A stretch of 64,000 bases of DNA from Megascapheus bottae (lineage: Eukaryota; Chordata; Mammalia; Rodentia; Geomyidae), in the NCBI GenBank assembly GCA_024803745.1, contig JANJXV010000020.1, positions 22,804,777 to 22,868,776 on the forward strand, read 5' to 3'. The position numbers and the translations under genes were made by a program. The notes below the pieces were generated by a model, which searched no databases, had not been told where the DNA came from, and worked only from the letters and a program-made list of their open reading frames with translations. Below, piece after piece: positions 1-11,692 of the stretch (position 1 is the first letter of the stretch; every line of letters starts with the position of its first letter).

Positions 1-1549
1 GCCCTTTTTGCTCTAGATTAGTTTTGAAATACTGTCTCCTCTTTCTTCCCAAACCAGCATGGACTGTGGTCCTCTTATTTATGCTTCTCACTGTAGCTGG
101 GGTGATGTGTCACCATCCCTAGATTTTTCCGTTCAAATGAGATCTTGTGAACGTGTGTTTTGCTTAGGCTCGCATGAAGTTGTGATTCTTCGAATCTCAG
201 TAGCTGAGATTACATGCCTGCTCCACCATACTGAGGCCAGTCATTTTGTGTACCTTTGAGCCTCAGTATTTGAAAGCCTATGGTTCCAAAGAGACTGCTT
301 TGGAGGAAAAACCATAAGAAACTTGGGCTGCTGAATTTAATGTTGTACTGCAAATGTTAGATTTATTTTTCCCATAATGCTGACAACTTCTGCCACAGAT
401 ATGTGGCCTTTTACTTTATTACTTCAGTGGAGCATATTTACTTTTATCTTGCTTTCTTGGTACCATTTGCTTTCTGGAGGCATATTTTCACAAAATTAAG
501 GGCAGAAAAACCCTGCACAGACCACATAATGATTTATATACAACAAATGACAAAGGGTACTAACCAACTCCTCTATCACAACTGAATTGGATGATGCAAA
601 TTGGATATTTTTAAATTGCTTTCAGAGATGGGGGATGAGAAATAAAGGAGAGTCATGGAGGGAAGGACTCTGACCAAGGCCCATTTTGGTTTTGCATACA
701 TGAGCATGTTAACATGAAATCCCTTGGACAACTAATTGATGCTAATAAAATACAAAGCAGTGTCTAATCTGCATTCAGGAATGGACTACTTAGTTTTGAT
801 GGCACTTGATTAGGTCAACTCTGCATCCACCTATGGTGAGCTTGCAGCATTAAAGATCACTTGGAATGCATTAGTTAGAAGAAGGGCCTTCTCTCCTCTC
901 TTTTGGTATCTCCTATGAAACATTCCTGAGTACCTTTCATCTGATATCAGTGGGAGCTGACCTAGGTGAATGAAGGAGGAAGCCAGGCCTTGGTGACCTT
1001 TCCTTTCTAGACTCTTAGGTACTTCATCTGTCCTTCTGCATGAATATTCACCTCCCCACCGTCATGTGACAAGCAATCATGGATATATCCTATGAGTATT
1101 TAAAGAGCTTCGACCTTCCTCCTTCACTTTCTCCCTCTGTCCCTCCATCCCTTTCTGCCTCCCTATGCAGGATGTATCAGAATGTATTTCATTGGTCCCT
1201 ATGGCAGGCAGTCTTTTTACGTGATAGCCAATCTTTTACTAGGAAAAACAAAAACAAGAACAGCAACAAAATGCAGCTAATCTGACTAGCTGTGTTTACT
1301 TGTGAATATTTATACAGGGTAAGTTTTTTAGGTAAAATGGTTAGAACAAAGTTATGTTCATTTATACTTTCAAAATATCTTTTCAGGGCACCCTCCTTGA
1401 GGAGGGAGAACAGTTTATGCTCTCACTTTGCAAAGTATGAGAGAGAAATTACTCTGTTTTATATTCTCAATGTGTTCTGTTGAGCAGAAAAAAATATACT
1501 TGATTTAATCATTTCCTTATTTTTGTATATTTAGGCTTTGTGCTCTGTG
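1..1549. other. Intergenic sequence, no gene seen
   Basis: AT-rich sequence with only short chance frames, no splice-supported homology and no clear repeat that I can name. It belongs to the upstream flank of FZD5. Confidence 0.6.
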
Positions 1550-1694
1550 TGGTGGGGCATGGTGACATATATCTATAATCCTCATGCTTGGAAGGTTCTG
1601 GCAGGAGGATTTTGTGTTCAAGTCCAGCTAGGCTATGTAACAAGTTCCAGATCAGCCTGATCTCCATAGGAGATTGTCTCAAAACAAAATTCCC
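1550..1694 (+). mobile_element. B1-like (7SL-derived) SINE
   Basis: Diverged 7SL-type head (GGTGGGGCATGGTGACATA) with the typical order 'taatcctcatgcttgg', 'ggcaggaggattt' and 'caagtccagctaggctatg', ending in an A-rich stretch. No ID-like tail. Confidence 0.65.
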
Positions 1695-2034
1695 AAATAC
1701 AAACAAACATAGGTCACATAGTCTCATTATGGAACAAGAACCCCAAATCAGGCTCCTTAACTCTACTGTGTGTGCATCTTCACAATGTGTAAAAACAACA
1801 CTGTTAATACAATGTTGAATCGGTGTACTTCTGTAGAAACAAAAGAGATCTTAGTGTCAAGCCTAATTATTTTCCTTCTCTCTTATAATCTGTATGACTT
1901 GGGATATGTTACTTTATCTCCCGGAGCTAATGTTTCAAAAACCCAATCTAATGTAATCTATTTTGACACGCATGACAGTATATGGAAAATCCATCTAGCC
2001 TCTGTTGGTAGCCAGCTCCAGGACAAGGGGCACA

Positions 2035-2110
2035 GCTTTATTGTTCACGGTTTCATCTCTAGCCCCCAGAGTAGATCCTAGAATATACAATAAGTGAACG
2101 AATGCTAACT
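2035..2110 (+). repeat. L2 3'-end relic
   Basis: Resembles the end of L2: 'tttattgttcacggtttcat', 'cctagaatata' and 'agtgaacgaatg' correspond to the usual 'tttattcac..tgtatccc..' and 'gtgctcaataaatg..' pattern. Strongly diverged. Confidence 0.45.
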
Positions 2111-2261
2111 TACTCACTTGCTCATGGTATACATTTCTTTGTCCAAGGTCATATAATAAACAACCAAGAAGAGTTATAAGTAATGAGGAAGCTTGGACAG
2201 GTGCCTGTCTACTAGTTTGGCCTCTTGCCTCTCCTGACCACACTCTTGTTAATCACCCAGT

Positions 2262-2716
2262 GTTGCTTATTCCAAGTAAGGGGCTGTAAGCAATCTTTGG
2301 GATCTGTGGAACACCTTCACATCAGGAAAATGGGCTCATTTCCTGATCTTGAGATCCAACCTGCCCGTCACCTGGTTGGGAGGCTTGGCTGGTTTGTGAT
2401 GTAAAGTAAGGCCACCTCTAACCCTGGGATTGGCCCTATCGCCTTCTCAGACAGCACCTACCTCCCTCTGCCCTGCCCACCTCTATGCTGATAGGCTCCT
2501 GCATCCTATACCTACCCATTGTATTTTCCCAATAAACGAGTCTTCTGCTGTGATGGATGTCCCTGGCGCATCTATGTCTTCCCTCTGGTGAGAGAGGGCT
2601 GGGTGAAGGCGGCCAGTTGGCCCTAACCTTTCTCTGTCTCGTCTTAGTCAGGGCGTGTTCTCTCTGCCCCTCTTGCGGATCAGGAGGCAAGAAGGACTAA
2701 AAACCCGGACAGGGAC
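2262..2716 (+). mobile_element. Probable retroviral-type solo LTR or LTR fragment
   Basis: GC-richer than its surroundings. It has an AATAAA (2531-2536) followed by a C/T-rich U5-like segment and ends near '..aaacccggaca'. No gag, pol or env frame lies beside it, so it would be non-coding. Exact ends and target duplication could not be fixed; the family is not recognised. Confidence 0.45.
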
Positions 2717-2982
2717 CATCGTTCTCTGTTTCTATTCATGTGTTCCAGACTTTCAGATCAGCATCTTTGATCTCTGGAGAAAGTAAACATTATTTGATAT
2801 CTGTTTTCCAAGTCTTCCTTTCAGGTTCCATTGAACTTCTTTTAAAATCACACAATTCACAATTTGATAGACCTGTCCTACTTACTTGATTATGATATTT
2901 AATGACATTGTAATATCTGTAACATATTTGCTCAAATAAAATACCCTCTGAGCTCTCTCCTGTTTTCCCCATTCTTTCCTCA

Positions 2983-3020
2983 ACCATATATAAATATACA
3001 TATATACATATACATATAAA
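2983..3020. repeat. AT-rich simple repeat
   Basis: Alternating TATATA/CATATA motifs; no gene. Confidence 0.7.
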
Positions 3021-3738
3021 TCTAAGACTCATATTTATTTTCTGGCATCCTCTCACATTTTGGAGCTACATGCCAGCTCTGTAGCTTCAGAATCACATCC
3101 AGAAAGTTCAATAAAGTTGATGGTGGGGTTGGATTTGAAGTCAGGTCTTCAGTCCCAGACCAGAGCCTATTCAATTCACTCTTCAAGTCATTGCAGCTGC
3201 ACATCTGGGAAGTGTTTTTGTTTCAAGCAGTTCTTATAATCCTCACAATAGTCTCAGAGGACATGAAATCATCACAATTTGCTAGGCAGTCTCAAGTCAG
3301 GCTGCAAATCCCCATCACTTCCTCCTGTAACTCCTACATCTGCAGTTCACGTGAAGGCTGGCTCGGCAGACTTGTTGGTCTTGACTGGCTTTGCTTCATG
3401 CATCTCTGGCTCAGCTTGGTTGTAGGCTGGGCTAAGCTGGGACAACTTCCTTGGGAAGTCCACAGAACTCTGATCACAACTCCCTACTCGCAAAACCAAT
3501 GTACTGGCCTAGACAAAGATAGACATAAGATTCCAACCACACAAGTATTTGCTTGTATTACATCTACTAAAGTCCTATTGGTCTTTTCAAAATCAAATGG
3601 GTCAAACATATCAGAAATAGACTCTTCTCTTGGTGGGAAAAACAGCAAAGCCACATGGTACATAGAAGCCACATAGAAGAATGGAGACACCAAAGCAAAG
3701 CCCCTACAGTCTTCAGATAGTAGGTCCTTTTGGATTCA

Positions 3739-3826
3739 TGCACACACACACACACGCACACACACACACACACACACCACCACCACCACCACCACCACCA
3801 GCAGCAGCAGAAGCAGCAGCAGCAGT
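3739..3826. repeat. Compound microsatellite (CA)n-(CCA)n-(GCA)n
   Basis: A CA run passes directly into CCA triplets (from about 3776) and then GCA/GAA triplets up to 3826. A shared CA step allows each unit to grow out of the previous one. Confidence 0.9.
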
Positions 3827-4239
3827 AGGATTAGGAATGGAAGGCATTTCTCTGGCTGGTGACTTCAACACAAAGGCTTTACTTTGGTCTGCCTCAGAAG
3901 GTAAATAGAGAAGGAGCTTGACAAGCCAGCACCTGTCTCTGGCTCCCTAACCAGCCGCCCCCACCCTAACAGCTTCTTAGAATGTGATTCACTGCTCTGG
4001 TGAGAGAAAAGTAATTGAGGGTGTAATTTATACTGGGGAAAAATGGCTCTAAAAAAAAGACAGCAACAGATCAGATACTCTAGCTCAGAGGGAGTTCCAA
4101 ACAAAATAACTGAACAATGATGATGAGGGGATGTGGGTAGCTGAAAAGTCGATGCAGACCCAGGGTGGTAAAAGAGCTAAGCTAGAAGAAAAATGGTTTT
4201 TTGTTTGTTTGTTTGTTTGTTTAAACAATTCTAAGCTGA

Positions 4240-4352
4240 AGAATATCGTTCCATATAGAGCTTTTGCCAAGCATGTGTGCCAGGTACTAGATTCAATACC
4301 AAACATTGCATGATGATGATGGTGGTGGTGGTGATGGTGATGACGATGATGA
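4240..4352 (+). repeat. ID-like SINE fragment with (GAT/GGT)n tail
   Basis: 'gcttttgccaagcatgtg' and 'ctagattcaataccaa' resemble the tRNA-like B-box half of an ID element. The usual A tail is replaced by GAT/GGT triplets (about 4310-4352). A (TTTG)n tract lies just upstream at 4198-4222. Confidence 0.45.
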
Positions 4353-5169
4353 ATATATTTAAAAAGACACATGTAAAATATTTTTAAAGGAGAAATGTAA
4401 AGAAGCTACAGTTTTACATTTTTTGAGATCCTATTTGTTTTCTAGAAGATTGAAGACAGAAGCCTTATACAAGTACCACCAAGTTTTCAATGAGAATGCA
4501 AATATTTCTTTCTCTCCCTCTGACACTTTCATTTGCCACAATAAATATGCTGGAAGATGGATCGTCTCTGACATGAAATCCAAACAAACTAAAACTCAGA
4601 GAAACATGAGAGAACCAAGTTCCAATGCAGATATCTTTATGATCATTAGTTAAGCATCTAACATAGATTTTGAGCTCCAAAACAGTGAGTGACATGAGAA
4701 TGTGCTAGGAAATGTGAAATACTAATACCAGCCACAAAAGTGGTTAGCTATAAATGCATACTAGCCAAGGCCACACATCTGGGTATCAGGGTAAGAGGAA
4801 ATACACCAGAGTCCATAGTTACTCAGGGCTGGTGGTACCTAACTTATCTCCATGACTCTTTGGACTTGCTCTAATTTCTTCTTATTGAGTTTCTCCCCAC
4901 AATTGTCTTTTATTTCCACCAATTTCCCCCATCTATCTAATAAGCAGGTGAAACTACATGATAACCCCCAGACCAACTCACACAGATGATTCTGCAATTT
5001 TTCTGGACTTATTATCCCAGCTCATTACCCTGTATATTGAAAGAATGAAATCACGGTGGCATTTATCTTTGTCCAAATGTTTAACAGCCAAGGTAAGTTG
5101 GCACCAACATTTAACATAAAACCACAATTGAGTTACAACAAATAGAATCTCTACCAGTTAAATGTTGCC

Positions 5170-5355
5170 AGTTACTATGTGCCCTTTGGCGAGTTACTTC
5201 ATCGCTTCATGCCTATGTGTCCTCATCTGTAAAATGGGGAAAATAAGAAAACCTATTATTATTGGGTGTCAGGAGGATTGAATGAGATAATTCAGGAGGA
5301 TTTTACAGAAAGGCTTGGTATAGAAAAACTCTCCATCTGTGTTTTAGTTATTATC
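5170..5355 (+). mobile_element. MIR (ancient tRNA-derived SINE)
   Basis: Clear core: 'gcgagttacttcatcgcttc', 'cctcatctgtaaaatgggga' and 'aggattgaatgagataatt'. These match the MIR core and 3' region. Confidence 0.85.
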
Positions 5356-5627
5356 TGTAACACCAGTGTGTCAACCCTCTGGATGGCAAGCTTCCTTTCT
5401 CTAAGGAAGGGATGAGATAAAAGTGTATAAATGAATGATCTTATTTAAAACAACAACCCTTTTTCATCCTGCTGGCTTGCTGATGTAAAGTCAGATTTGT
5501 GGGCACAACAGGAGAGGCAGAAGCCTGGCTGGAGGCGTGAATATAGCTTGGTGTACTCTTACTCATTTTATTTTGGTTTACTTGTATTTGGTTTAGTTCA
5601 TCTTACTTCCTTGCTTTCAACCAGGAA

Positions 5628-5700
5628 GACAATGATTCTCAGTCTTGGGCTCACATGAGAATTGAGAAGCTTTAAAAAAAAAATCCCAGTGCCATGGGTG
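5628..5700 (+). mobile_element. MER5-type (hAT-Charlie) DNA transposon fragment
   Basis: 'ctcagtcttgggctcacatg', 'agaattgagaagctttaaaa' and 'cccagtgcc' match the left half of the short non-autonomous hAT elements of mammals. Confidence 0.55.
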
Positions 5701-5704
5701 CATG

Positions 5705-5955
5705 CTAACTTGGATAAAGCTCATGAACATTATGCTAAGTGAAAGCAGGCAGTCACAAAGACATAACACCTAATGTGATCCAATTGGTATGAGCTATCCA
5801 GAGTGAGTCTATATACAGAGACAAGAATGAATGGAACTGCAGATGAGTGGAACAGTAGATTAATGGAATTGTAGATTAATGGATTGGTAGATTCTTTGGA
5901 ACTAAGAGAGCAGATATACTTGCTGTTATTCCCAAGATTGCTTGCTCTAAAAGTT
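5705..5955 (+). mobile_element. L1 3'-region fragment
   Basis: 'tggataaagctcatgaacat', 'tatgctaagtgaaagcaggc' and 'agtcacaaagacataacacc' match the conserved end of L1 ORF2/3'UTR. No intact frame. It contains a degenerate repeat near 5829-5892. Confidence 0.6.
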
Positions 5956-5963
5956 CTCTTATG

Positions 5964-6410
5964 CTGGTGCTGGCAGCTCAAGCCTGTATTCCTAGCTGCT
6001 CAAGAGACTTCCAATGACTTCTGGCCAGCCTGGGCCAGAAGGCCATGAGATTCTTATCACCAGTTAACCAGCAAAAAACCAGAAGTGTGGCTCAAGTGGG
6101 AGCTCAAGCCTTGAATGAAAAAGATAAATAAGAAACAGTGCCCAGAGGCCCGAGTTTGGCCTAGTGGTTAAAGTGCTTGCCTAGCATGCATGAAGACCCG
6201 GGTTTGATTCCTCGGTACCACATACATAGAAAAGAGCCTGAAGTGGTGCTGAGGCTCAAGTGGTAGAGCCCTAGCCTTGAGAAAGTCCAAGGACAGTGCT
6301 CAGGCCCTGAGCTCAAGCCCAGGACTGGCAAAAAAAAAAAAAAAGAAACAGTGCCCAGACATTGAGTTAATCCTGGTACAAGCACGCACACATAGACACA
6401 ACAAAACTCA
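5964..6410 (+). mobile_element. B1-ID composite SINE, interrupted by a younger SINE
   Basis: A B1-like head (from 5964) and ID-like tail stop at 6145 and resume at 6359. The gap is filled by a dimeric SINE flanked by a perfect target duplication. Confidence 0.75.
6146..6343 (+). mobile_element. Dimeric tRNA/ID-type SINE, young copy
   Basis: Full-length element with A-box-like TGGCCTAGTGG, B-box-like GGTTTGATTCC, a second ID-like unit and an A tail. The 15-bp duplication AGAAACAGTGCCCAG is perfect (6131-6145 and 6344-6358). Confidence 0.9.
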
Positions 6411-6768
6411 AAGTAGATTGTTAATGGTTATGGTATAAAATTGCAAATGTACTCTAAGCTATTAATATGCCATGGTGTTGTCTTAGTAAAACTACAAAAA
6501 TTCCTATGTTTATAATTTCCATGCTGTTAGAAGTCAGGATAGTGTGTGCATGCATGCATGTGTGTGTATTTGTGTGCACATCGTGGGGTAACTAAAGCAA
6601 ACACAATTCTGGGATGTTGTTTCTTGAGCTTCCTGGTAATTACAGAGAAACTTTGGGTTCGGAAGACTTCATTGAGATGCATACTTGGGGTGTGTGCCCG
6701 TTTCTACATGTATAATATACTTCCATAAAAAGTTACACACAAATCCTTATGTTGAAGTGGCACTGACG

Positions 6769-6871
6769 AACAATTAAATCAAAATCTTTAGGGGTGGGAC
6801 CTGGCATTAACCTTTTGGTGAAACTCCCCAAGTAATTGCAATGTACAACCAAGCTTGAGAGCTGCAGAAAC
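6769..6871 (+). mobile_element. MER5-type (hAT-Charlie) fragment
   Basis: 'caattaaatcaaaatcttta', 'ggggtgggacctggcatt', 'ctccccaagtaattgcaatg' and 'gcttgagagctgca' follow the right half of the element in order. Confidence 0.65.
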
Positions 6872-7549
6872 CCTTCTTTCCCTGTCATGGCAGGCTCAGG
6901 TCTCATGACTAGCCTCCGGGCTGACCAGACAAAGCCCTGTAACAGTTAGGAGTTGATGGTACCTGCCTGGGATTTGTTTAGGCACGCCCAAAGTACAAAT
7001 GTCATTGGGCAACCATAGTGGGGTTAGAGCTCTGGACAAACATAGAAATCTGGGCTCAGGATCTATTACTGGCACCACTACTCACTTGGTTAAAAGACTC
7101 AGCTAATCATGGAGGAAACATCACAAAATTACTATGAATCCATCGTTACTTTGAGATGGAGCCCAGTGCCCCTTCCAAAGTCAGGGCTTCATGAATGAGT
7201 GACCTATTGAGATACAATACCCCCAACTTAAAAGGGCCTACAAGAAGTCATTCTGCCTTCCTGGGGCTACTAGGCAATGTTTTTACATTTTCATTAGTTG
7301 TACCTACTGCCTTTGGTAATGGGTAGTAGAAGCATGGCTTCTAATTTCTGTGGGAAATGACTTTCTATTCCTAGAACTTTCTTTTTGTGGCTGCCCTTTT
7401 GGGTGGCACCTGAAATGTCTCTATGGGAAGGCTTAAATAAACCAGCTCAGTTTTGCATCCCTTAAGAGAAGGACCATACATTCTCCAATCTGCTTTTTCT
7501 GCTGACCTCCACCAAGAGACAAAAAAAAAAGTCCTTCCTTTCTTACTTC

Positions 7550-7961
7550 TGTGGTTTGGATAGGGTTTGCTCCTCAGATATTCCTTCATGGGCTGAAAGT
7601 TTGTTCCCACTCTGCTGGAATCTTTCATAAGAGGCTGAGCTGTTGTGGGGGGGCGGGTGCTGAATGCATTTCTCATGGGAGCTCATTCTCCCTACTAGAG
7701 ACAGCTAGTTCCAAACAAGCCTGGCACATTTGTGGAGTGCTCTTTTTTTCACACCAATGCACCCACCACAAGACCTGCTAGTGTCTCTTCTGCACTCACT
7801 CCTACCACTGTCATGCTACTGGGCATTTGGCCTCTACCACACAAGCAGACATTGTCAACGGAATCTTGCTCTTCCAGACCCAGCAGCTACATAAACCTCT
7901 CTTCTTTATGTGGAACCCAGCCTCAAGTACTTCTGTAGCATGAAAAGAATGGGCTAATGCA
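7550..7961 (+). mobile_element. Solo LTR of ERVL-MaLR type
   Basis: Starts TGTGGTTTGGAT and ends with 'acataaacctctcttcttta', 'acccagcctcaagtacttct' and 'gggctaatgca', the hallmark 3' end of mammalian MaLR LTRs. The 412-bp length is typical. No internal coding sequence is attached and no clean 5-bp duplication was found. Confidence 0.7.
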
Positions 7962-8829
7962 CATGCTTCTTAAATCTCCATCTTAATTCCTACCAGTATA
8001 TCTAAGTTTCCTTCAAACTTTCCATTCTATAACAACATACCTGGGTTTATGACTGGTTGGTGTTTATGCATTGGGCCTATAACAAGCTGGTGGTGGGCAT
8101 TCTTGGTGGAACAAAATCACCCCCCTCATGGCCAAGAAGCAAGAGAAAAGGGGAACGGGTCAGGATCTCATACTCCTCTTCAAAAGTACCCTCAGTGAGC
8201 AGTAGATAGCTCAGTAAGCCCCATCTCATACAGGTTCTATCATCTCCCAGTAGTGTGACCCTGGGGACCAAACCTTTAACACTCCCACCTTTGGGGGACA
8301 TTCTCTGCACTTCTTTTCCTTTAGGAAATGGTAAAGAATCCTTGTCCAATATCCTTCCTTTCCTGCACAACAGTATGTCCTTTCTTCTTTGGTCCCTTAG
8401 CACCAGTGGTGAGCAGGAAAGCATTCGAATTACTTCAGATGCAAGTGGTCAGTTCCTGTGCATTGCCCTCTGGAACAATATTCTCTTTCCCTTCCTGAGT
8501 TGACCTTGCAGCAAAAGCTGTTATCCTCACCTGCTGATTCTTGTCACATTGTACAAAGTTGTCCCAGCACACACTTCCAGCAATGTACCTGTGACATCTA
8601 AGCAAGCTCACAGAAACAAGAGAAAAGGGAAGTAGAGTTGCAGCCAGGGAAGCTGGAACTCAGGCTGCCAACTGCCCCTTCATAGATAAAGGGAATCCAT
8701 TTGTCAGTTGACTCCTACTTGAGAATTTGTTTTTGGAGAAGTCAGCTAACAGTCACATTGCTTACATATAGACTGTTTCCCAGGTGTTTGTGAGGCACAT
8801 ATTTATAAATAACTCGTAGACAGAATTCA

Positions 8830-9290
8830 CAGACTGTTAGAGGCCATGGGATACCAGAGTACGCTGGCTCAATCTCTCCCTTTTCTAGATGATGAAAATG
8901 AAGCCCAGCTGGGCACCAGTGGTTCATGCTTGTAATCCTAGATACTTAGGAGACTGAGATCTGCAAATCACTCAAAACCAGACCAGGCAGAGAAGTCTGT
9001 GACATTCATTCCTACCTCCATTAACTAGCAAAAAAGCCACATGTAGGGCTGTGGTTCAAGTGGTAGAGTGCCAGTCTTGAACCAAGAAAAACAAGGAACA
9101 GTGCCCAGGTCCTGAGTTCAAGCCCTAGTACTGGTGTGAGTGCACCCACGGCTACCCATCCCCAAACACAGAGACCCAGACAGGTTGAAGTTTGTGCCCA
9201 AGCACACACAGATTGGCTCACAGGCTGAGACTTGAACCCACTTAGCTCCTTGTCCCCAGTTGCCTCCTCACTCTCTTGCACCTCATTTCC
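8830..9290 (-). repeat. MIR/L2-type relic interrupted by a SINE
   Basis: The left part (to about 8906) has 'ttctagatgatgaaaatgaa'; the right part (from about 9165) has 'tgtgcccaagcacacacag' and 'gagacttgaacccacttagc'. Together they read as an inverted MIR, with the SINE at 8907-9145 between them. Confidence 0.55.
8907..9145 (+). mobile_element. B1-ID composite SINE
   Basis: Head 'ctgggcaccagtggttcatg' / 'cttgtaatcctaga', then 'ggctgtggttcaagtggtag' and 'cagtgcccaggtcctgagtt'. Tail not a clean poly(A). Confidence 0.8.
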
Positions 9291-10195
9291 CAGACTTACA
9301 AGAAAATACCATTGCCTCTTGCAGAATTTAGGAACTATAGTTTTTAAAGCATAGGACTAAAGTTATGACTAATTAGAACTGAATGAGCCACCAGCTAAAT
9401 TCCACTGCTCTGTGGCCTTGATGTGCCCAAGGCCTTTTGGGTGATCAACTAACTCAAAAGCAAATTCTTATCTCCACTCAGTTCTGTGTCTAGGTCTCCA
9501 CGAAATGGCAGTGGCTTTACTTGGGGAAGAACAAGAGGACAAGATGAGATTAAAAAAAAAAAAAAGACGGGTGTTGAAAATGGATGAAAGGAGGGCCTTT
9601 CATTTTTCCCCCACGGCACACAATTGACCCAGGAACTCACGGCAGCAGGATATGAAGATCAACGGTGAAGATTTGTGTTTTAAAAGATTAGACATTTCCA
9701 CATGCATATCATCAACAGGGAGATTGAATAGGATGAAAGTGGGATGGATGAAAGTTCCCAAGCTTCAGTGCAGAAGTTGATCACCAACTGAGTGAGGTAA
9801 AAAGGAAAAAAAGAAAAAGAAAAAGAAAAAAGAGAACTCTGTGACCATCTAAGGCTTCATAGGATGGCACATTTGGTGTGTGCCAATTACTGCGACTGTC
9901 ATGAAATGTTCCAAGCTTGAGGTGTCAAACAACAACTCTTCTTTCCTCTCGTCCACCCCATGGGACAGGGATTTGGAGAGGGCACACAAGGGCACTGGTT
10001 TCTGAGCCCTAGTGTCCAGGCCTCAGTCCTCAGTGTTGGGAGGACTTACCCAGTGTGGGGGGGTGACTCCAGGTGGGGACTGAAGGGATTGGAAACTCCT
10101 TTACCCATGGTACCTGGCCTGGATGACCAGAAAGCTCACTCAGCTGGGACTCTCAGCTGGCTTCCAAGAAGGAACTTCACAACAAAACAGTGTTC

Positions 10196-10308
10196 CAGGC
10201 CAGGCATAGTGGTGCATGTCTTGCTTCTAGCTACTCTGTGGACAGAGGTAGAAGGATCACAGTTCAGCCCTCCCCTGGCAAGAGTCTGAGACCCTATGTA
10301 AAGGAGAA
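10196..10308 (+). mobile_element. B1-like SINE
   Basis: 'ccaggcatagtggtgcatg', 'agctactctgtggacagagg' and 'agaaggatcacagttcagcc' follow the 7SL-derived B1 order. Confidence 0.65.
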
Positions 10309-10323
10309 ACTATAGCACCACAT

Positions 10324-10543
10324 GCTAAGGGCTCACACCTAATCTTAGCTTCTCAGGAGGCTGAGATCTGAGAGTCAAAGCGTGAAGTCAGCCTGGCAGA
10401 CAAATTTGTGAAACTCTTCAATTAAGCAGCAAAAAGATGGAAGTCATAGCTCAAATGGTAGTGTACCAGCGCTAAGGTAAAAAGCTGAATGAAAATAAAA
10501 GGCCCTGGGGTCAAACCCTAGTTCTAGCATATATACACTGGAC
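10324..10543 (+). mobile_element. B1-ID composite SINE with purine-repeat tail
   Basis: Head 'taagggctcacacctaatct', 'caggaggctgagatctgaga', then an ID-like part ('tcaaatggtagtgtaccag', 'ggtcaaaccctagttctagc'). The expected A tail has been replaced by the long GGAA/GAAA tract that follows. Confidence 0.75.
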
Positions 10544-10617
10544 AGAAAGAAGGAAGGGAGGGAGGGAGGGAGGGAGGGAGGAAGGAAGGAAGGAAGGAAG
10601 GAGGGAGAGAGGAAGGA

Positions 10618-10648
<31 letters not shown>

Positions 10649-10754
10649 GGGGGAGGGAGGGAGGGAGGGAGGGGGGAGGGAGGGAGGGAAAGGGAAGGAA
10701 GGAAGGAAGGAAGGAAGGAAGGAAGGAAGGAAGGAAGGAAGGAGGGAGGAAGGA

Positions 10755-10789
<35 letters not shown>

Positions 10790-10882
10790 GGGGGAGGGAG
10801 GGAGGGAGGAAGGGGGGAGGGAGGGAGGGAAAGGGAAGGAAGGAAGGAAGAAAGAAAAAAAAAGGAAAGAAAGAAAGGAGAG
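10544..10882 (+). repeat. 339-nt uninterrupted polypurine tract (GGGA/GGAA/GAAA)n
   Basis: Every + strand base from 10544 to 10882 is A or G. Within it, a block of GGAAAAAGAAAG, (GAAA)n, GAGAG and (GGGA)n appears twice, near 10602-10702 and 10742-10842. The opposite strand reads as a spurious Ser/Pro/Phe/Leu-rich frame. Confidence 0.95.
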
Positions 10883-10954
10883 CTGGAAGAATGTCTCAGG
10901 TGGCAGATTGCTTGGCTAGTAAGCATGAGGCCATGAGCTTAAAGTAGTGGGGAT

Positions 10955-11172
10955 ATCTGGGCACTGGTGACTCACACCTGTAATCCTAGCCACTGGAAGC
11001 TGAGATCTGAGGATCACTGTTCAAAGCCAGCTGATGTAGAAAAGTCAATGAGAGGCTCTTATCTCCAGTAAACTACTCAAAAAAACCAAATAAATAAAGC
11101 CAGAAGGGATGCTGTGGCTCCAGTGGTAGAGTGCTAGCTTTGAACAAAAGAAGCTCAGGGACAGTGCCTGAG
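10955..11172 (+). mobile_element. B1-ID composite SINE with (GGA)n tail
   Basis: Head 'tctgggcactggtgactcac' / 'acctgtaatcctagccactg', tail unit 'ctgtggctccagtggtagag', then a GGA-rich run at 11171-11229. Confidence 0.8.
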
Positions 11173-11564
11173 GAGGAGGTGGAAAAGGAGGAAGAGGAGG
11201 AGGAGGGGACGGTGGAGGGTGGTAGATGGAGGTAGGAATTGGTAGAGGCAGCATCAGTGGCTACTGTGATCCAAAAGAATCAGGTCAAAGCCCCAAGGCC
11301 ATCTGTGACCTTCTCATGGAGTTCTACTGCATTGCTTCCAGCACATTCTGCTGCTCAAAATGATCACAAACTCATTAGGATTCAAGAGAAAAGGATCTGG
11401 GGACTCTGGCCCTCCCTCCTCTTTGGGGTAATTTCAGATGAGAACACCTGAACTAGTGGGGAAATGGTTCTACTGAAAAATCAGTCAAGCTAGTCACACT
11501 GTCCCCTTTTAAATCCTGCTGTATGATCCTCTCATACGTAATTATAGTTAAAATTTGTATCTAA

Positions 11565-11692
11565 TTTTTTCCCATTAGACTGAAATCTCTATGCAGCTGA
11601 CTAATTCTTTGCTCCACCCCCTGTGCCTAAAACCAACATACCAATAAAAAGCAGCCAGTAAATGTTGGTGGAAAAAGTAGATGAATAAAAAT
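11565..11692 (+). repeat. L2 3'-end relic
   Basis: 'attagactgaaatctctatg', 'ctttgctccaccccctgtg' and 'cagtaaatgttggtgg' follow the L2 3' end pattern. Confidence 0.5.

Noticed and set aside
2262..2716. Possible complete endogenous retrovirus around the LTR-like segment
   Set aside because: No gag, pol or env-like frame lies on either side and no second LTR was seen, so at most a solo LTR or fragment is present.
10444..10926. 160-codon Ser/Pro/Phe/Leu-rich frame on the - strand
   Set aside because: Translation of the polypurine microsatellite; low-complexity repeat, not a gene.
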